64,000 nucleotides of DNA from Wurfbainia villosa (Eukaryota > Streptophyta > Magnoliopsida > Zingiberales > Zingiberaceae), in NCBI GenBank assembly GCA_025175895.1, contig CM046000.1, positions 68,042,720 to 68,106,719 on the forward strand, in the 5' to 3' direction. Of the stretch, positions 1 through 12,067 are shown piece after piece. Within the stretch, counting starts at the first letter, position 1; each line of letters opens with the position of its first letter. The position numbers were made by a program, and so were the translations under genes. Under the pieces are notes generated by a model, which was given only the letters and a program-made list of their open reading frames with translations, was not told the DNA's origin and searched no databases.

Positions 1-706
1 TGGAACTTCAAGTTATGCTAATGGTCCTTAAATCAATTTTATTTTATGCATGATATGATTATGCCATATATATGATATAACTAAGCATGTTTCAAAATCA
101 TGATGTCATGGCATGTGAATGAAATTTTAGCATACATGACATAAATATAAGTCTAAACATGATCATGACATTTTTAGAGATAAAAATGTAAATGATGTCA
201 TGAAATGACAAAGCAAACAAAGCATGACAATTATAAGATACCAAGGTATGAGATACCTAAGTATTAAATTCAAATTGCCATTTCTTGGAATTAACTCCAT
301 TTTGCCTTAATACCAATTATCCCCCTAGTGTGCCAAAAACCCAAATGGCACACTAATATTTCTAAGACCTATTTGTGCCAATTTAATCATTTTTGAACTT
401 CTCAAAGCATATTGGCACATCCTAATGTGTCAACTCACCATGGCTAGGTTAACTATCCATCCACTTAGTGTTGACACACCCTAACCCATCTAGCGTGAAT
501 CGATCATGCTCCTAGGAACCCAATACCTATTGGAGCTCCTTGGGTTAACTAGGTATTCACTAGGGATAACTTCCCTAGATACCTTCCTAATGACCCTTTT
601 GGTTTTGACATTTTAGTCAAGTAGGTCTTTCCGTGGTCAACTCTAGAGGTGACTCCTCCTTTGACCTTCTTAGTGGCTTTCTTGTTTTTTCTTAAGTCCT
701 TAGCCA
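1..706 (-). other. Non-coding internal 3' region of element A
   Basis: AT-rich DNA with many short variants of ATGATGTCATGACAT and no sustained reading frame. It lies downstream of the gag stop in the minus direction, where a full Copia element would carry pol. Its left part is homologous to 11760-12067. No domain is recognisable. Confidence 0.6.
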
Positions 707-2104
707 CTAAACACACACCATGGCTAGTCTTAGGGATAACTTCCCTATAGCCTTAGTTTTCCTAGACCTAGAAATTGTTCCATAATTAAAGGGAAGATTA
801 TGATAAGTCTTCTTGGACTTAGGTTTGTGACCCAAATCTTCCTTGCCCTTAGACCGTTCTTGAACCCTAGGTCTTGACTTTTTGACATTTGACCCTTGAA
901 TAGAATTTTCTTCAATCTTAAGGGTCTTTTCCATTTTCTCAAGTCTTGATATAAAGAATTGGTTTTCTAATTCTAATTTTTCCAATTTTGATTGTTCATT
1001 AGGTTTTTGAGAAGGCCTCTTCTTCTTAGGCATGTGCCTAGACTTTTTGGGATTAATACCCAAATTTTTTTCTATTCTCCTAATTGATTCCCTAGGTAAA
1101 ATAGTTCTAGTGTTATTGCTCCTAGGTTTATCCTTAGATAAATTTACATGCTTAGCACCTAAACAATAAAACTTATTATTTCTACTAGCTTGCTTTTCAT
1201 TAATAATTGCAAGAGAACTAAAATAATTCCTAGCATGCTTGTTAACCCTAGAAATTGAAGGTGCATTAATTAAATTTACCTTAGGGTTAGCTTTAGAAGC
1301 TCCCCCTACATGAGATGCCCCTTCTTGTATTTTCTTCCCCCTAGGGCATTGACTTCGGTAGTGTCCCCGTTGGTTGCATTTGAAGCACACAATGTGCTCT
1401 TTGCTCTTAATTGTGGGGACTCCGACATTTTTGACTTTTGGTGCCCGTTGAACCTTCTTCACCTTCTTAGGACACTTACTTTTATAGTGCCCTTGTTCCC
1501 TACACTCAAAGAATGTTATATGGTTTTTATTTATAATAACAACACTTGAGTTACCTAGGGAATTTTCGCTTCTCCCGGATGTTGAAGCTTCTTCTTGAAC
1601 TTGTTCCGGGATAGAAGGCCTCTCCTCCCCCTCAATACTAGAGGTGGAGATCTCCACCAAATCATCAACATCTTCGAATGTGGTGGGCAATTCTTCAACA
1701 TCCTCGGATCCGGATGTTGATGGGCATTCTTCCACTTCATGGACCAATGTGGGCTCTTCATGAAATCCTATCACCTTGTCCCATAGGTCCTTAGCATCCC
1801 TAAAATTACCTAGCCTAGACCAAATGTTGTTAGGAATCAAATCACTAAGTAATTCGATTACCTTGAGATTTTTCTTGAAGTCCTTGATTTGGTCTTGGGT
1901 CTACCTTGACTTCTCAATTTGCCTATTGCTTTCATCCCTAGGCAATTCGAAACCAGTTTCTAAGATTAGCATAAAGTCAAAATTAGTTTCTAGATATACC
2001 TCCATTTTTCTTCTCCACCAATGAAAATCTCCTTCGAATTTTGATGGTTGGACGTTGTAGCCGGCCATCTTGTAGTGCTTGTGTCGGCGGTTAGTCCTCG
2101 ACAA
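707..2104 (-). pseudogene. gag: Element A gag (Copia-type nucleocapsid), one in-frame stop
   Basis: Gag packages element RNA into cytoplasmic virus-like particles. The frame starts at the ATG ending at 2104 and stays open for 466 codons to 707 except for a TAG at 1901-1903. The N-terminus (MAGYNVQPSKFEGDFHWW, then MEVYLETNFDFMLILETGFE) matches the start of the element G gag; where G has a Trp (SRWT) A has the TAG, consistent with TGG to TAG. The central UBN2-type segment seen in G and C2 appears to be missing. Two CCHC knuckles follow: the second is intact (CFKCNQRGHYRSQC), the first has lost its leading Cys (FFECREQGHYKSKC). An acidic stretch precedes them and a Lys-rich, coiled-coil-like tail follows. 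Inactive as it stands. Confidence 0.8.
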
Positions 2105-2111
2105 GCTCCTT

Positions 2112-2123
2112 ACTCAGATACCA
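2112..2123 (-). other. Primer-binding site of element A (tRNA-iMet)
   Basis: The minus strand reads TGGTATCTGAGT, close to the plant initiator-tRNA primer site TGGTATCAGAGC. It sits 2 bp inside the LTR edge at 2126, which fixes both the orientation and the LTR boundary. Confidence 0.8.
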
Positions 2124-2611
2124 CTTGTTGGAATGTTGGTGGCCGGCTAGAGGGGGATGAATAGCCCTCAATCATCGTACGGTGGAATACGATCGTTCGT
2201 CGTGTGTTGCTTGTCTACAATTGTCGTTAGCGCAGCGGAAACAATAGAAACAAATAGAAATACTAACAACAACACAATCACATGCAAATACACATGATAT
2301 ATGTGGTTTGGAACCGAATGGTTCCTACTCCATGGGCGAGCTCACTGAGCTCTAGTTATGCGCACGACACTAACTAACACTCCTTCTCGACAACACATCG
2401 GAGGTGGAGAAACCTCGTACAAGAAATTACAAAGTAATATAGAAATGCAAACAAGAATAAAAATACAATACAAAAGAACACTTTTCACCTATTGCTTTTG
2501 ATCACTTGTTTGTTGCTTGCTTTGATTGGCTCTTGAAGGTCTGGAATGCAACAACAATTCCCCTCCAATGTCACCCTTAAAGTCATGGCGAAATCCTCCA
2601 TCTTGAGCTCC

Positions 2612-2618
2612 ATTTATA
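2612..2618 (-). promoter_or_regulatory. Putative TATA box of the A LTR
   Basis: Minus strand TATAAAT. Its position, about 490 bp from the internal LTR edge and next to the palindrome array, parallels TATA boxes in the G and C LTRs. Confidence 0.4.
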
Positions 2619-3879
2619 ACCTGCATCAAGTTGATTTCGCGCCAATCAGTCGACTGATCGTGACCATCAATCGACTAGTCCTGTAGCCGTTATCTCACAA
2701 CGACTCGATCCACGTCGGCCAAAAGCCAACGGATCCATCATCAGTCGACTGATGATCCCATAAGTCGAGTGGTCGCGGCGACGACTCAACTGGAAGACCT
2801 TCTGTGGTCGAACACTCGATCGATCGATATCCTTCATGATCGATGGTGATTGGCGATCGACTACCATCCTCGGCGGTCATTTCGGCGGACCACTCGATCG
2901 AACACCAGTCGAACCCTAGTCGACTTGGAGCAGTCGACTGGCACCTATGGTAGTCGACTGATGTCAGGTAAAACCTCAAACACCAAGTTGTTTGAGCATC
3001 CGATCGTCAGGAAAACTCTCAAACACCAAGTTTGAGCATTCGACACTCAGTCTTAGCCACTTGGCCAAGTCCACCTCATCCCTCATAGAGTTCCCCACCA
3101 AAGCTCTCTTCTATCGACCTACGTCCCTCGGATGCGCCAAGCGCACGACTTCGCAATGCCATCCTTCACATCTCATGCCCTCGAAGTATGCTTCCCTTAG
3201 GCCTCACTCCATTCGCTCCCCTTCCTGTGATCCCTCAGATGCACCAAGCGCACAGCTTTGCAATGCCATCCTTCACCGACTTAAAGACCCCAAGCCTAGT
3301 GAACTTACCAAGTCCTCAAGACTTCTCACACCAAGCCTCATGCTTGGATTTTCACCGCCAAGGCTACACACTTGGTCTTACATGGCCAACCCATGTTGGA
3401 CTTTCCAATGACAATCCCATGTCATAAGTTTTGTCTATCATCAAAATACTGCTCCAGTCAAACTCGAGTCAACCCGGGCCGATTGCACCAATAGCCCATA
3501 GCTGACTGCTTAGTCATCTATTGAGCTTTCTGTGCTCACGACCAAAACTATCAGTCGACTGCCCTCATGGCAGTCGATTGCTCAAGGCCAGTCGATTTCC
3601 CAAGGCTAGAAGTTGACTACCAAGGCCACTTGTCCACAGTCGATCGTCGGTCGACTCCCATCAGTCAATTGGTAATGATCCCAGTTGACTGATAAACTTC
3701 AACAATGAGGTTTAACCTAAGTATGATGCTCTCATACTTGCTAGACCACCCTTAGCCTAGACTTAAGCCTTATAGCCACCTCTTGCGCCTATCAGATCCC
3801 TCCAAGTCATCCATGACTTGCTCATCCATACGGTAGCTTCTAGTTGCTTCCATCAGCTATTGTCATGCTAACTGGGTCT

Positions 3880-4210
3880 ACACAGCCAAGGCTACACACT
3901 TGGACTTCCCAAATGCCAAGTACTCATGACTTGGACTTTCACCGCCAAGGCTACACCCTTAGACTTCCCAATTGCCAAGTACCAATGACTTGACTTTCAT
4001 CACCAAGGCTACACACTTGGACTTACGTGGTCAAGGCTTACACACTTGGACTTCCCAATTTCCAAATTCCCATGGCTTGGACTTTCACCGCCAAGGCTAC
4101 ACACTTAGACTTACATGACCAAGGCTACACACTTGGACTTCCCAATTGCCAAGTACCCATGACTTGGACTTTCACTACCAAGGCTACACACTTAGACTTC
4201 TCCATCATAT
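3880..4210. repeat. Minisatellite in the A LTR
   Basis: Degenerate tandem copies built around CAAGGCTACACACTTGGACT and CCCATGACTTGGACTTTCAC, in units of roughly 25 to 75 bp. Related copies occur in the B LTR (about 10010-10540) and, inverted, in solo LTR H (about 18890-19110), so the repeat is a family property of this LTR. Confidence 0.7.
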
Positions 4211-4340
4211 GGTCAACCCCATGTCAACCATATAGTCAACCCATTGTCAAACAATGGTCAACTCATCGTCATACATCAAAAATACTACTCGAGTCAAACT
4301 CGAGTTCGGTCAATCGTGACCTGGGTTAGTTACACCAACA

Positions 4341-4695
4341 GTGAAGTCAGGTGATATACATTTAATGTATACTTATTAATATGTTAACAACCGAATGTTT
4401 ATGCTAACATTCAAATAGTTGATAGCATAATGTGATAGTTATATATACGTAATATGTAATCGGTATACTTGATACCTACCACAATAGCTAAGAATGGCTT
4501 GTTGGCCTAATGTCAAGGTTGTTCTTATCTATAGTGAATATCTATCCACTCGGAAAAAAACCTATGATCTCTCAAATTCAAAGTAAGGGCTTTTGAATTT
4601 GAAAAGCGAGTGAGAGCCTAATATGTAAATTATTTACATATAAAATCATCTCTCTCACATTCTTGATTTTCTATTTCTAGATTAATCATTTGATA
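4341..4695 (+). other. Leader region of element I, non-coding
   Basis: AT-rich sequence upstream of the gag start. It has no reading frame, no recognisable primer-binding site and no similarity to the element's own 3' LTR. Its left edge abuts the end of the A LTR. Confidence 0.5.
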
Positions 4696-5631
4696 ATGTC
4701 GTCTGTTAATCTGCATTTGATTTTGGAATCAAACAAACTGACTGGGCCTAACTTCTTGGACTGGCTTCGAAACTTAAGAATCGTTCTCAAGGCTGAGAAG
4801 CTTGCTTATGTCCTTGAAGAACCTCTTCCCACCAATCTTGACCATGATACAATTTCGTACTAAATGTTGGCTCATCAGAAGCATACAACTGATTCTGAGC
4901 TTGACAGTTGCAATATACTAGCGACGATGACTCCTGAGATGCAAAAGCAGCATGAGCATATGGATGCTTACACTATCATTTACCATCTTCATGAACTCTT
5001 CGATGAGTAGTTGAGATCTGAAAGGTTCGAGGTCTCGAAGCTTCTCTTTAGCTCCTAGATGGAGGAGAGTTCATCTGTAGTATAGTTTGTACTGAAGATG
5101 AACAGGTACATCAAGCGACTTGGATCACTAGGGTTTGCGGTGGATAACGAATTAAGTATTGACTTAGTTCTGCATAGTTTGTCCAAGAGTTACTCACAAT
5201 TTGTGATGAACTATCGGATGAATAATCTTGAATCCACCATTCCCGAGCTAATCAATATGCTCAAGACTGTAGAACCTTCTGTGACTAAAGAACAAAAGAT
5301 GGTGATGTTGGTTAACTCTTCGAAGAAAGGTTCTAAGAGGAAGTCAAAGCAACATCCAAAGGGGAAGAAGGAGAAGGCCAAGACTGGAGAGTCTACTACA
5401 AAGGGCACATATCATCACTGTGGCAAGATGGGCCATTGGCGAAGGAACTACAAGATCTATCTTGAGTTGATGAAGAATAAGCCGACATCTAATGCCCCAT
5501 CCTCTTCAAGTATCTTCGTTATTGATTTTCATGCTATTTCTTTTGACTCTTGGATATTTGATACCGGGTGTGACTCACATATATGTAATGACATACAGGG
5601 CCTAAGGGATAGCAGAAGACTTGTCAAGTGA
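4696..5631 (+). pseudogene. gag: Element I gag and protease start, four internal stops
   Basis: From the ATG at 4696 (MSSVNLHLILESNKLTGPNF) one frame runs to 5631, interrupted by stops at 4861, 5008, 5056 and 5083 but without a frameshift. It shows the Copia gag core, a Lys-rich linker, a damaged zinc knuckle (HHCGKMGHWRRNY, first and last Cys lost) and the aspartic-protease motif WIFDTGCDSHIC with the D-T-G triad. The TGA at 5629 interrupts protease; protease-like sequence (NGAKVAVVAIGTYSLKLPSG) continues beyond it to about 5800. Confidence 0.75.
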
Positions 5632-6372
5632 GAAGCGAATCTGTGAGTCAGCAATGGAGCAAAGGTTGCAGTTGTCGCCATTGGAACATATTCGCTAAAG
5701 CTTCCTAGTGGACATGTCTTAGAACTGGACAATTGTTATTTTGTTCCTATACTAATAAAGAACATTGTTTCTATTTCTTGTTTAAATAGAAAGGGTTTCC
5801 ATTTTATGTTTAGTGACAATTATTGTTATATAACCTTGAATGGTGTTCTTTATGGCACTGAAACTTTATGCAATGACATCTACGTGCTAGATACATTCAG
5901 TGACACATTCAATATCGAAGCGATCAACAAGCGTACTCAAAAGGATGATCAATTAACCTCCTACACATGGCATTGTCACATTGTCCATATAAGCAAGAAG
6001 CTCATGTCAGAGTTACATAAGAGTGGAATTCTAGAATTATTTGAATTGGATTCATTTGATACATGTGAAAAATGCTTACAAAGCAAGATGACAAAGTTGC
6101 CCTTTTCTAGAAAGGGTAAGCCAATGGAAGAGTTATTTGGTCTCATACATTCTGATGTATGTGGACCAATGCCAATTCATGTTCAAGGAGATTACAACTA
6201 CTTCATTACCTTTATCAATGATCACTCACAATTTATGTATGTATATCTTATGAGATATAAATCTGAAGCCTTTGAAAAGTTCAAAGAATTCAGAAATAAA
6301 GTAGAGAAATAACTTGGTACAAAAGGTGTTTGTTTCAAGAAATATTGTATTTCTAGAGAAAGAGTTTCTTTT
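5632..6372 (+). pseudogene. Element I protease end, GAG-pre-integrase and integrase N-terminus
   Basis: Open from 5806 to 6312. It contains a pre-integrase segment with a degraded HHCC zinc finger (WHCHIVHISKKLMSELH, then CEKCLQSKMTKLPF) and the start of the integrase catalytic core (LIHSDVCGPM, holding the first catalytic Asp, and FINDHSQFMYVYLMRYKSEAF). Soon after the stop at 6310 the sequence jumps to the region just before RT, so the rest of the D,D,E core has been deleted and integration cannot be catalysed. Confidence 0.72.
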
Positions 6373-7443
6373 GTAAGAAAATAGTGGGAGTCAGGTTGAA
6401 CTTGAGGAAGTTCAAGAAACTCCAATAGACACTAAAGACATGTCTATACCAGAACCACAGTCTATTGTTCATGATGATGAGATAATGACTGAACCTATCA
6501 TTACACCACCTCTTCGTAGATCTGGTAGGTCACATAAGATTCCTGAGAGATATTGATTTATCGTAAGTGAATCTAATGATGTGTTACTCATTGAGGATGA
6601 GGAACCTACTTGTTACGAAGAAGTTTTGAAAAGTTCAGAAAAGGATAAATGGCTAGTAGCCATGAAGTCAGAAATGGATTCCATGTATGAAAACCAAGTT
6701 TGGAACTTGGTGGATCCACATGAAGGCATCACGCCTATTGGTGCAAGTGGGGTTTCAAGAAGAAAACTGACATGGATGGTAACGTGATTACCTATAAAGC
6801 TAGATTGGTGACAAAAGGTTTTCATCAAAAGCAAGGTGTTGACTATGACAAAAACTTCTCACCAGTTATCATGCTTAAAACCATTCGAATACTCCTGGCT
6901 ATAGCAGCTTATTATGATTCTGAGATATGGCAAATGAATGTGAAAATAGCTTTCCTTAATGGAAACCAACATGAAGATATGTATATGATACAACTCGAGA
7001 GTTTCACATCAGTTGACAAAACCAAAGTATGCAAGCTTCAATAGTCCATTTATGAACTGAAGCAAGCATCCAGGAGTTGGAATATCCATTTTGATGAGGC
7101 AATCAAAGAGTTTGATTTCTCACAAAATCCTGACGAACCTTGTGTGTACAAGAGGGTTAGTGGGACTGTGATCGTATTCCTAGTACTATATGTCGATGAC
7201 ATATTACTCATAGGAAATGATATTCCTATCTTACAGTTAGTCAAAGGTTGGTTATTCCAAATGTTCTCCATGAAAGACATGGGAGAAGCGACCTACATCC
7301 TCGGGATTAAGATCTATAGAGATAGATTGAAAAGGTTTCTTGGTCTTTCGCAGTCTACATATATAGACAGAGTGATAAACGGTTTAGCATGTCTGAATCC
7401 AAGAAAAGTTATATACCCATGTGACATGCGATTCACCTTTTAA
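6373..7443 (+). pseudogene. Element I reverse transcriptase, broken
   Basis: RNA-dependent DNA polymerase of Copia type. Visible blocks are WLVAMKSEMDSMYENQVWNL near 6650, ARLVTKGFHQKQGVDYDKNF near 6805, a mutated MNVKIAFLNG block near 6935, YELKQASRSWNIHFD near 7050 and the catalytic YVDD at 7189-7200. A small deletion breaks the frame near 6760, and stops fall at about 6556, 7042 and 7441. Confidence 0.8.
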
Positions 7444-7448
7444 AGTCT

Positions 7449-8173
7449 ATGTGTCCCCGCACAGAAGACGAGAGAATTTACATGAATAAGATTCCTTATG
7501 CTTCTGCAATAGGATCTATTATGTATGTTATGTTATGTACAAGGGTCGACGTATCATATGCTCTGAATGTCATGAGCAGATACCAGTCTGATCTAGGAAT
7601 GGATTTTGGGTGGCTATCAAAGCAATCCTTAAGTACTTGAGAAGAACTAAGGATATGTTCTTAGTATATGGAGAAGGTGATATGGTTACACGCGGGTATA
7701 TGGATGCCAACTTTCAGACCGACAAGGATGACTCCAAGTCATAGTCTGGGTACATATTCACACTGAATGTTGGCATAGTGAGTTGGAAAAGTTCCAAACA
7801 AGACACAGTTACTAATTCTACCACGAAGGCATAATACATTGTAGCTTCTGAAGCAGCAAAGGAGAAAGTTTGGATCAAGAAGTTCATCTCTGAACTTTGG
7901 GTGGTTCCGTCCATTGTTGAAGCATTACCAGTTTACTGCAACAACACGGGAGCTATTGCACAGGCAAAGGAACCCAGGTCTCACCAACGATCCATACACA
8001 TGCTTCGGCGATATCATCTAATTAGAGAAATCATCAGTAGGAAAGAAATACAAATCGAGAAGATTCTCACAGAAATGAACCTAGTGGGTCCTTTAACAAA
8101 GGCTCTATCACAAAGTATGTTTAAGAGTCATGTCAAGAACTATGGTATTAGATACCATGGCGATTGGCTTTAG
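7449..8173 (+). pseudogene. Element I RNase H, broken
   Basis: Copia RNase H, which removes the RNA template during cDNA synthesis. It begins with the end of the RT connection (YASAIGSIMYVMLCTRVDVSYAL), then has a stop- and frameshift-damaged core (MDANFQTDKDDSKS near 7700) and the C-terminal part (YCNNTGAIAQAKEPRSHQRS near 7935 and a VGPLTKALSQ tail). It ends at 8173, right before the polypurine tract. Confidence 0.75.
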
Positions 8174-8187
8174 GCCAAGTGGGAGTC
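8173..8187 (+). other. Polypurine tract of element I
   Basis: GGCCAAGTGGGAGTC directly precedes the TGTTATG of the 3' LTR, the usual plus-strand priming site in plant Copia elements. Confidence 0.75.
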
Positions 8188-9592
8188 TGTTATGTTTGAG
8201 AGGTGTCTTAAGGCAATCTCCTTATGGTTGAACTTTTTATTTAATAAATAAAGATTCACTATTTGAGTGCATATGTCATATTTGTATGATTGGATCTTAA
8301 ACTAATTTACTGAATTATACGAAGGTGATTGAATAGCCAATAAAGGATTAACCACTCCTTGCGAGGAGATGTAAACCCTATGGCCACTCATCAAGATAGT
8401 TACTCAAAGTCTTTGGCCAAAGCATTGCATGTCAAGAGTATGGTACACTTGGATACATGTCGAAGTAATTAGAATCCACTGGATGAGGAAGTAAGACTTG
8501 GGCTAGGTGTGACATAGTCAGCCTAATGGGGACTAACACATAGACCATGTTCTAAACAAGTGGGTATAAGATGAGTGAAAGGAATGAGGCACGATTCACT
8601 GTAGCTATTGAAGGGTTCGGAAATGGTTCCAAGATCAACCGTTGATTTTTTAATTAATTGGGGATCATGATGTACTACTAGGTGCCACTCATGATCGTTC
8701 CATAATTAATGGTTAATTATGGACGATCAACATAAATTGAGAATCTATTAGGTCAAACGTACTATGAATCCTTCGAAGAGACTTAAAACGAGTTTGAGAA
8801 TTGGATTCTCAAGAGATCAAGTTTGGTTGGATCAAACACATGAAAAATATGGAAATATTTGTCAAGTCGAAAACACGAAAGGAGCATGTCTTAAGAAGAC
8901 GGGTTGGGACTTAAAAGGTTTAATTATAAACCAAACCCATTTGGTTTTAATTAAAAGGGCTCTCTTTTGGTTAAGGGCCAAATTAGGGTTTAATGGATGA
9001 GAATAAGCCTTAATGGTTATGGGTTTAGGGATTTAATCCACCAACCTATAACCCATTAGGATTAGTGCCTATATAAAGGATTATAAAGGCTAAACCTAAA
9101 AAAAAGAGAAGTCCATAAGGCCATCTTCCTTAACCTATCCGAACTCTCTACCCTCTTCCTTTTTCTTTGCCACCGGCCCAAGCAAGGCTCCCTCTTGTTT
9201 AGGTCCAGCCAACTCCTCCCCAAGGAAGTGGTGAACTCTGATCACCCAACCTTCTTACTTTGTCTAGTAGCGAAGAGAAGGTCAAACTCATGGCTTTGAG
9301 AAGTCATCCCTCCGAAGATTTGGCATTGATATGAGTAGAGACGAAGCTCCTCGAGCATCATATGGTTGATGCCCTTCCATCTTGCCATCATCTAAAAGGT
9401 ATACCTAGAGTAAAATTTATTTTATTCTTGTTGTATGTAAAATTTTATTTGGCAAATATGTCTGCATGTGTTGTAATCCTTCATGCATGGGTTTGAGTGT
9501 TTTAATAATTTAGGAAATTATTACGTTTTTCCTCCGATGTGTTTGTTTGTGAAATGATAAAAGCACATCTACACATTGACCATAACCCAACA
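8188..9592 (+). repeat. 3' LTR of element I
   Basis: Starts TGTTATG and ends CATAACCCAACA. About 1.4 kb, AT-rich, no coding capacity. A TATA-like TATAAAGG lies at 9072-9079. No second copy of this LTR exists in the window. Confidence 0.7.
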
Positions 9593-10622
9593 GACTGCCC
9601 TCCATGACAATCAACTGATCAAGGGCAGTCGATTGCCCAAATCTGGCATCGATTGCCTGTGGCACATAGCTGTAGTTGAGCGCCTATCGACTACTGACCA
9701 GTCGACTGGTCATAACCCCAATCGACTACTCAAAGTCGACTAGGTTGCCAAGTGTTAAAACACTTGACTAATCGACTGGTCCATAATCCCAATCTACTGA
9801 TAAACTCAAACATGAGGTTTAACCCAAGTATGATCCCCTCATACTTGATAGACCACCCTTAGCCTAGACCTAAGCCTTCTAGCACTTTCATCAACCTCAC
9901 CCCTATCGGATCCCTCCAAGTCATCCATGACTTGTTCATCCATATGTTAGCCTTCAGGTGCTTCCATCACCGTTTGTCATGCTAATCGAGTCTACATTGC
10001 CAAGGCACATTTAGGCTTACACTGCCAAGAGACACGCTTGGAATTTATGCCGCCAAACATTGGACTTATTCTACCAAGACTACCGCTTGAACTTTACACT
10101 CCCAATATCACACTCTTGGACTTTCCAATTGCCAAAACCCATGCTTGGACTTTCCAATTACCAAGTACCCATGACTTGAACTTTACCATTGCCAAGACCT
10201 ATGCTTGGACTTTCCATGCCAAGTACTTATGACTTAGACTTTGTCATTGCCAAGACCCATGCTTGGACTTTCCATGCCAAGTACTCAAGACTTGGACTTT
10301 ACCATTGCCAACACTCATGCTTGGACTTTCCATGCAAGTACTCAAGACTTGGACTTTACCATTTCCAAGTACACAAGACTTGGACTTTCCATGACAATCA
10401 CATTGTCATACGTTTTATCAAACATCAAAATACTGCTTGAGTTAAACTCGAGTCTGGTAAATCGTGACCTGGGCTGATTGCACTAACATTTTCTATGTGC
10501 CAGTACTCAAGACTTGGACTTTCCATGACAATCACATTGTCATACATTTTTTCGAACATCAAAATATTGCTCGAGTCAAACTCGAGTCTGGTCAATCGTA
10601 ACCTGGGTCGATTGCACCAATA
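9593..10622 (-). repeat. Partial 3' LTR of element B
   Basis: Second half of an A-family LTR, with palindrome variants at 9600-9790 and a tandem repeat on the theme TTGCCAAGACCCATGCTTGG (about 10010-10400). The LTR-end motif occurs twice, near 10430-10490 and near 10555-10622, so the terminus is duplicated as in A and H. Confidence 0.7.
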
Positions 10623-10640
10623 ATCTCCCCCTTTTTGATG
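10623..10640 (-). other. Polypurine tract of element B
   Basis: The minus strand reads CATCAAAAAGGGGGAGAT immediately before the LTR edge. The same tract precedes the 3' LTR of element G, tying the two families together. Confidence 0.78.
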
Positions 10641-12067
10641 TTTGACAAAATCTTTGAGTTATGCTACCTAACTCAAACCATCAATTCTCTTCCTTTTTAA
10701 CATACATAAAAAAGGCTCTCCCCAAGAGTATCAATGTCTCATATCCATATGAGATCTTACATTCTCCCCCTTGGTCTAAACACATTTAGGATGTCTTCAC
10801 TCTTCTTAGTGATAAGTCTCATATCACTAAATAAAAGGCAATCCTCACTATTCTCCAATTCTCCCCCTTTTGAGGAAAACACATCCATCATCCCTTGAAA
10901 GATAACCTCCCTCTAAAGGCTTGCTTTCCCTTGACCATTGCACCAAAAATGTCCTTGGGGAATTCCTAAGCCAATAAGAATAGTAAGCAATCAAAATTAA
11001 GGCAAAAAATTCAAACTTAAACTTTCACACACTTTAAAATTTGATTCTCACCCTAAACAATTCTCCTAATCCATATCCAATGGATTTTCATCCTTCCAAT
11101 GATTTACAAAGCATATCCTAGGATTAGGAAATATTAGGGTGGCCTAAAGTAGCTGAAATTGGGCTAAACAAATCTTGTTTACCCAAAATTAGGCTTGACA
11201 GTCGACTCAATCAGCAACCAGTCGACTAGTTATTGCAGATGCAAAAATCCAAAAATCAAAATTTGAATTTTGGAAAATCATAAGTAAATATACGTAATTT
11301 GAAAATAATGAAATTTCATACATATAATACTTATGTTAGATACAATAGGTGAAAAATATTTAAAAAATAAAATATCCATTAAAATGAGAGATTGATACAA
11401 AGTTCAAAACCATTGAAACTTTTAATATTTTTGACCTACTTTGTATCAACTTCATTAATGGTGATTGCTATCAAAAGATAGGCTTCACCAAGGTTTTTTT
11501 CAAAATGACTTTGAAATGATTTTAAAACCTTATATTGGACAATGATCTATGGGCTCAATGCACATGACTTGCACATTTGCTTTCTCCATGATCCATCATT
11601 ATTATTTAATGAGTTCTAAGTACATTATGATGTACTAAATAAGCACATGAACTTAACTCATTTCCAAGCATCTCACATGTTTCTAGGGTGTATGAAAACA
11701 CATACAAATCAATTTAATGTGAGATATGGGTTTTTGTTTTTCCTAATCTAAGGTCTCATGTATTTTTCTAGGTAACTCTATTTGATTCCCTTATACATGG
11801 GACTTCAAATCATGTCATAGTCCTTAAATCAATTTTAATAACTCCTGAATGCTTGAATGATGATAATGGCATGCAAGATAGCAAAAACAAAGCATATGCC
11901 AATAATCATGATGTCATGACATAAAACATAAACGTAAATATACACATGACATTAAAAATAAAAAATAATATTATCATGACATTTTATATGATTTACATGA
12001 GCATGATGTCATGACATATCAAGGCAAGTAAAAGCATGGAAAGTATAAAATACAAAGGTATATAATA
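10641..12067 (-). other. Non-coding 3' internal region of element B
   Basis: 1.4 kb without a usable frame. It carries further polypurine-like blocks (minus strand AAGGGGGAGA near 10870) and AT-rich DNA with a looser resemblance to 20400-21480 of element G. Two palindrome-type motifs lie near 11200-11225. Nothing else is recognisable. Confidence 0.55.

Larger units (their letters stand above)
1..4340 (-). mobile_element. Element A: right half of a gag-carrying Copia-type LTR retrotransposon
   Basis: Read on the minus strand the order is 5' LTR (2126-4340), primer-binding site (2112-2123), gag (2104 to 707) and a non-coding 3' stretch running off the left edge. The gag N-terminus resembles that of element G and the C elements, which places it with SIRE/Maximus-like Copia gags. 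No protease, integrase or RT is visible, but the left end is outside the window, so absence of pol is not proven. Positions 1-270 resemble 11760-12067 of element B, so A and B belong to one family. Confidence 0.8.
2126..4340 (-). repeat. 5' LTR of element A
   Basis: Begins TGTTGG at 2126 next to the primer site and ends CACCAACA at 4340. At about 2.2 kb it looks enlarged: an LTR-end-like sequence (paired CTCGAG-containing motifs followed by GATTGCACCAATA) occurs at about 3430-3493 and again at about 4265-4340, with an additional half-LTR between them. The first half holds many CAGTCGACTG palindromes, for example 2647-2656, 2742-2751 and 2931-2940; another is at 3552-3561. The second half holds a tandem repeat. 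The two ends match those of the B and H LTRs. Confidence 0.72.
4341..9592 (+). mobile_element. Element I: decayed Copia retrotransposon lacking its 5' LTR
   Basis: Domain order gag, protease, GAG-pre-integrase, integrase start, RT, RNase H, 3' LTR identifies Ty1/Copia. The 3' LTR (8188-9592) is present. No matching LTR and no primer site are seen between 4341 and the gag start at 4696, so the left end is truncated. Many in-frame stops and loss of the integrase core make it an old, dead copy. Both flanks are A/B-family LTR sequence: the end of the A LTR on the left, the middle of the B LTR on the right. Confidence 0.8.
9593..12067 (-). mobile_element. Element B: left part of an A-family element
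   Basis: Minus-strand order: 3' non-coding internal DNA (10641-12067), polypurine tract (10623-10640), partial 3' LTR (9593-10622). The LTR part aligns with about 3550-4340 of element A, and 11760-12067 aligns with the left edge of A. It is cut on the left by element I and on the right by the Gypsy LTR at 12068. No coding sequence is present. Confidence 0.72.
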
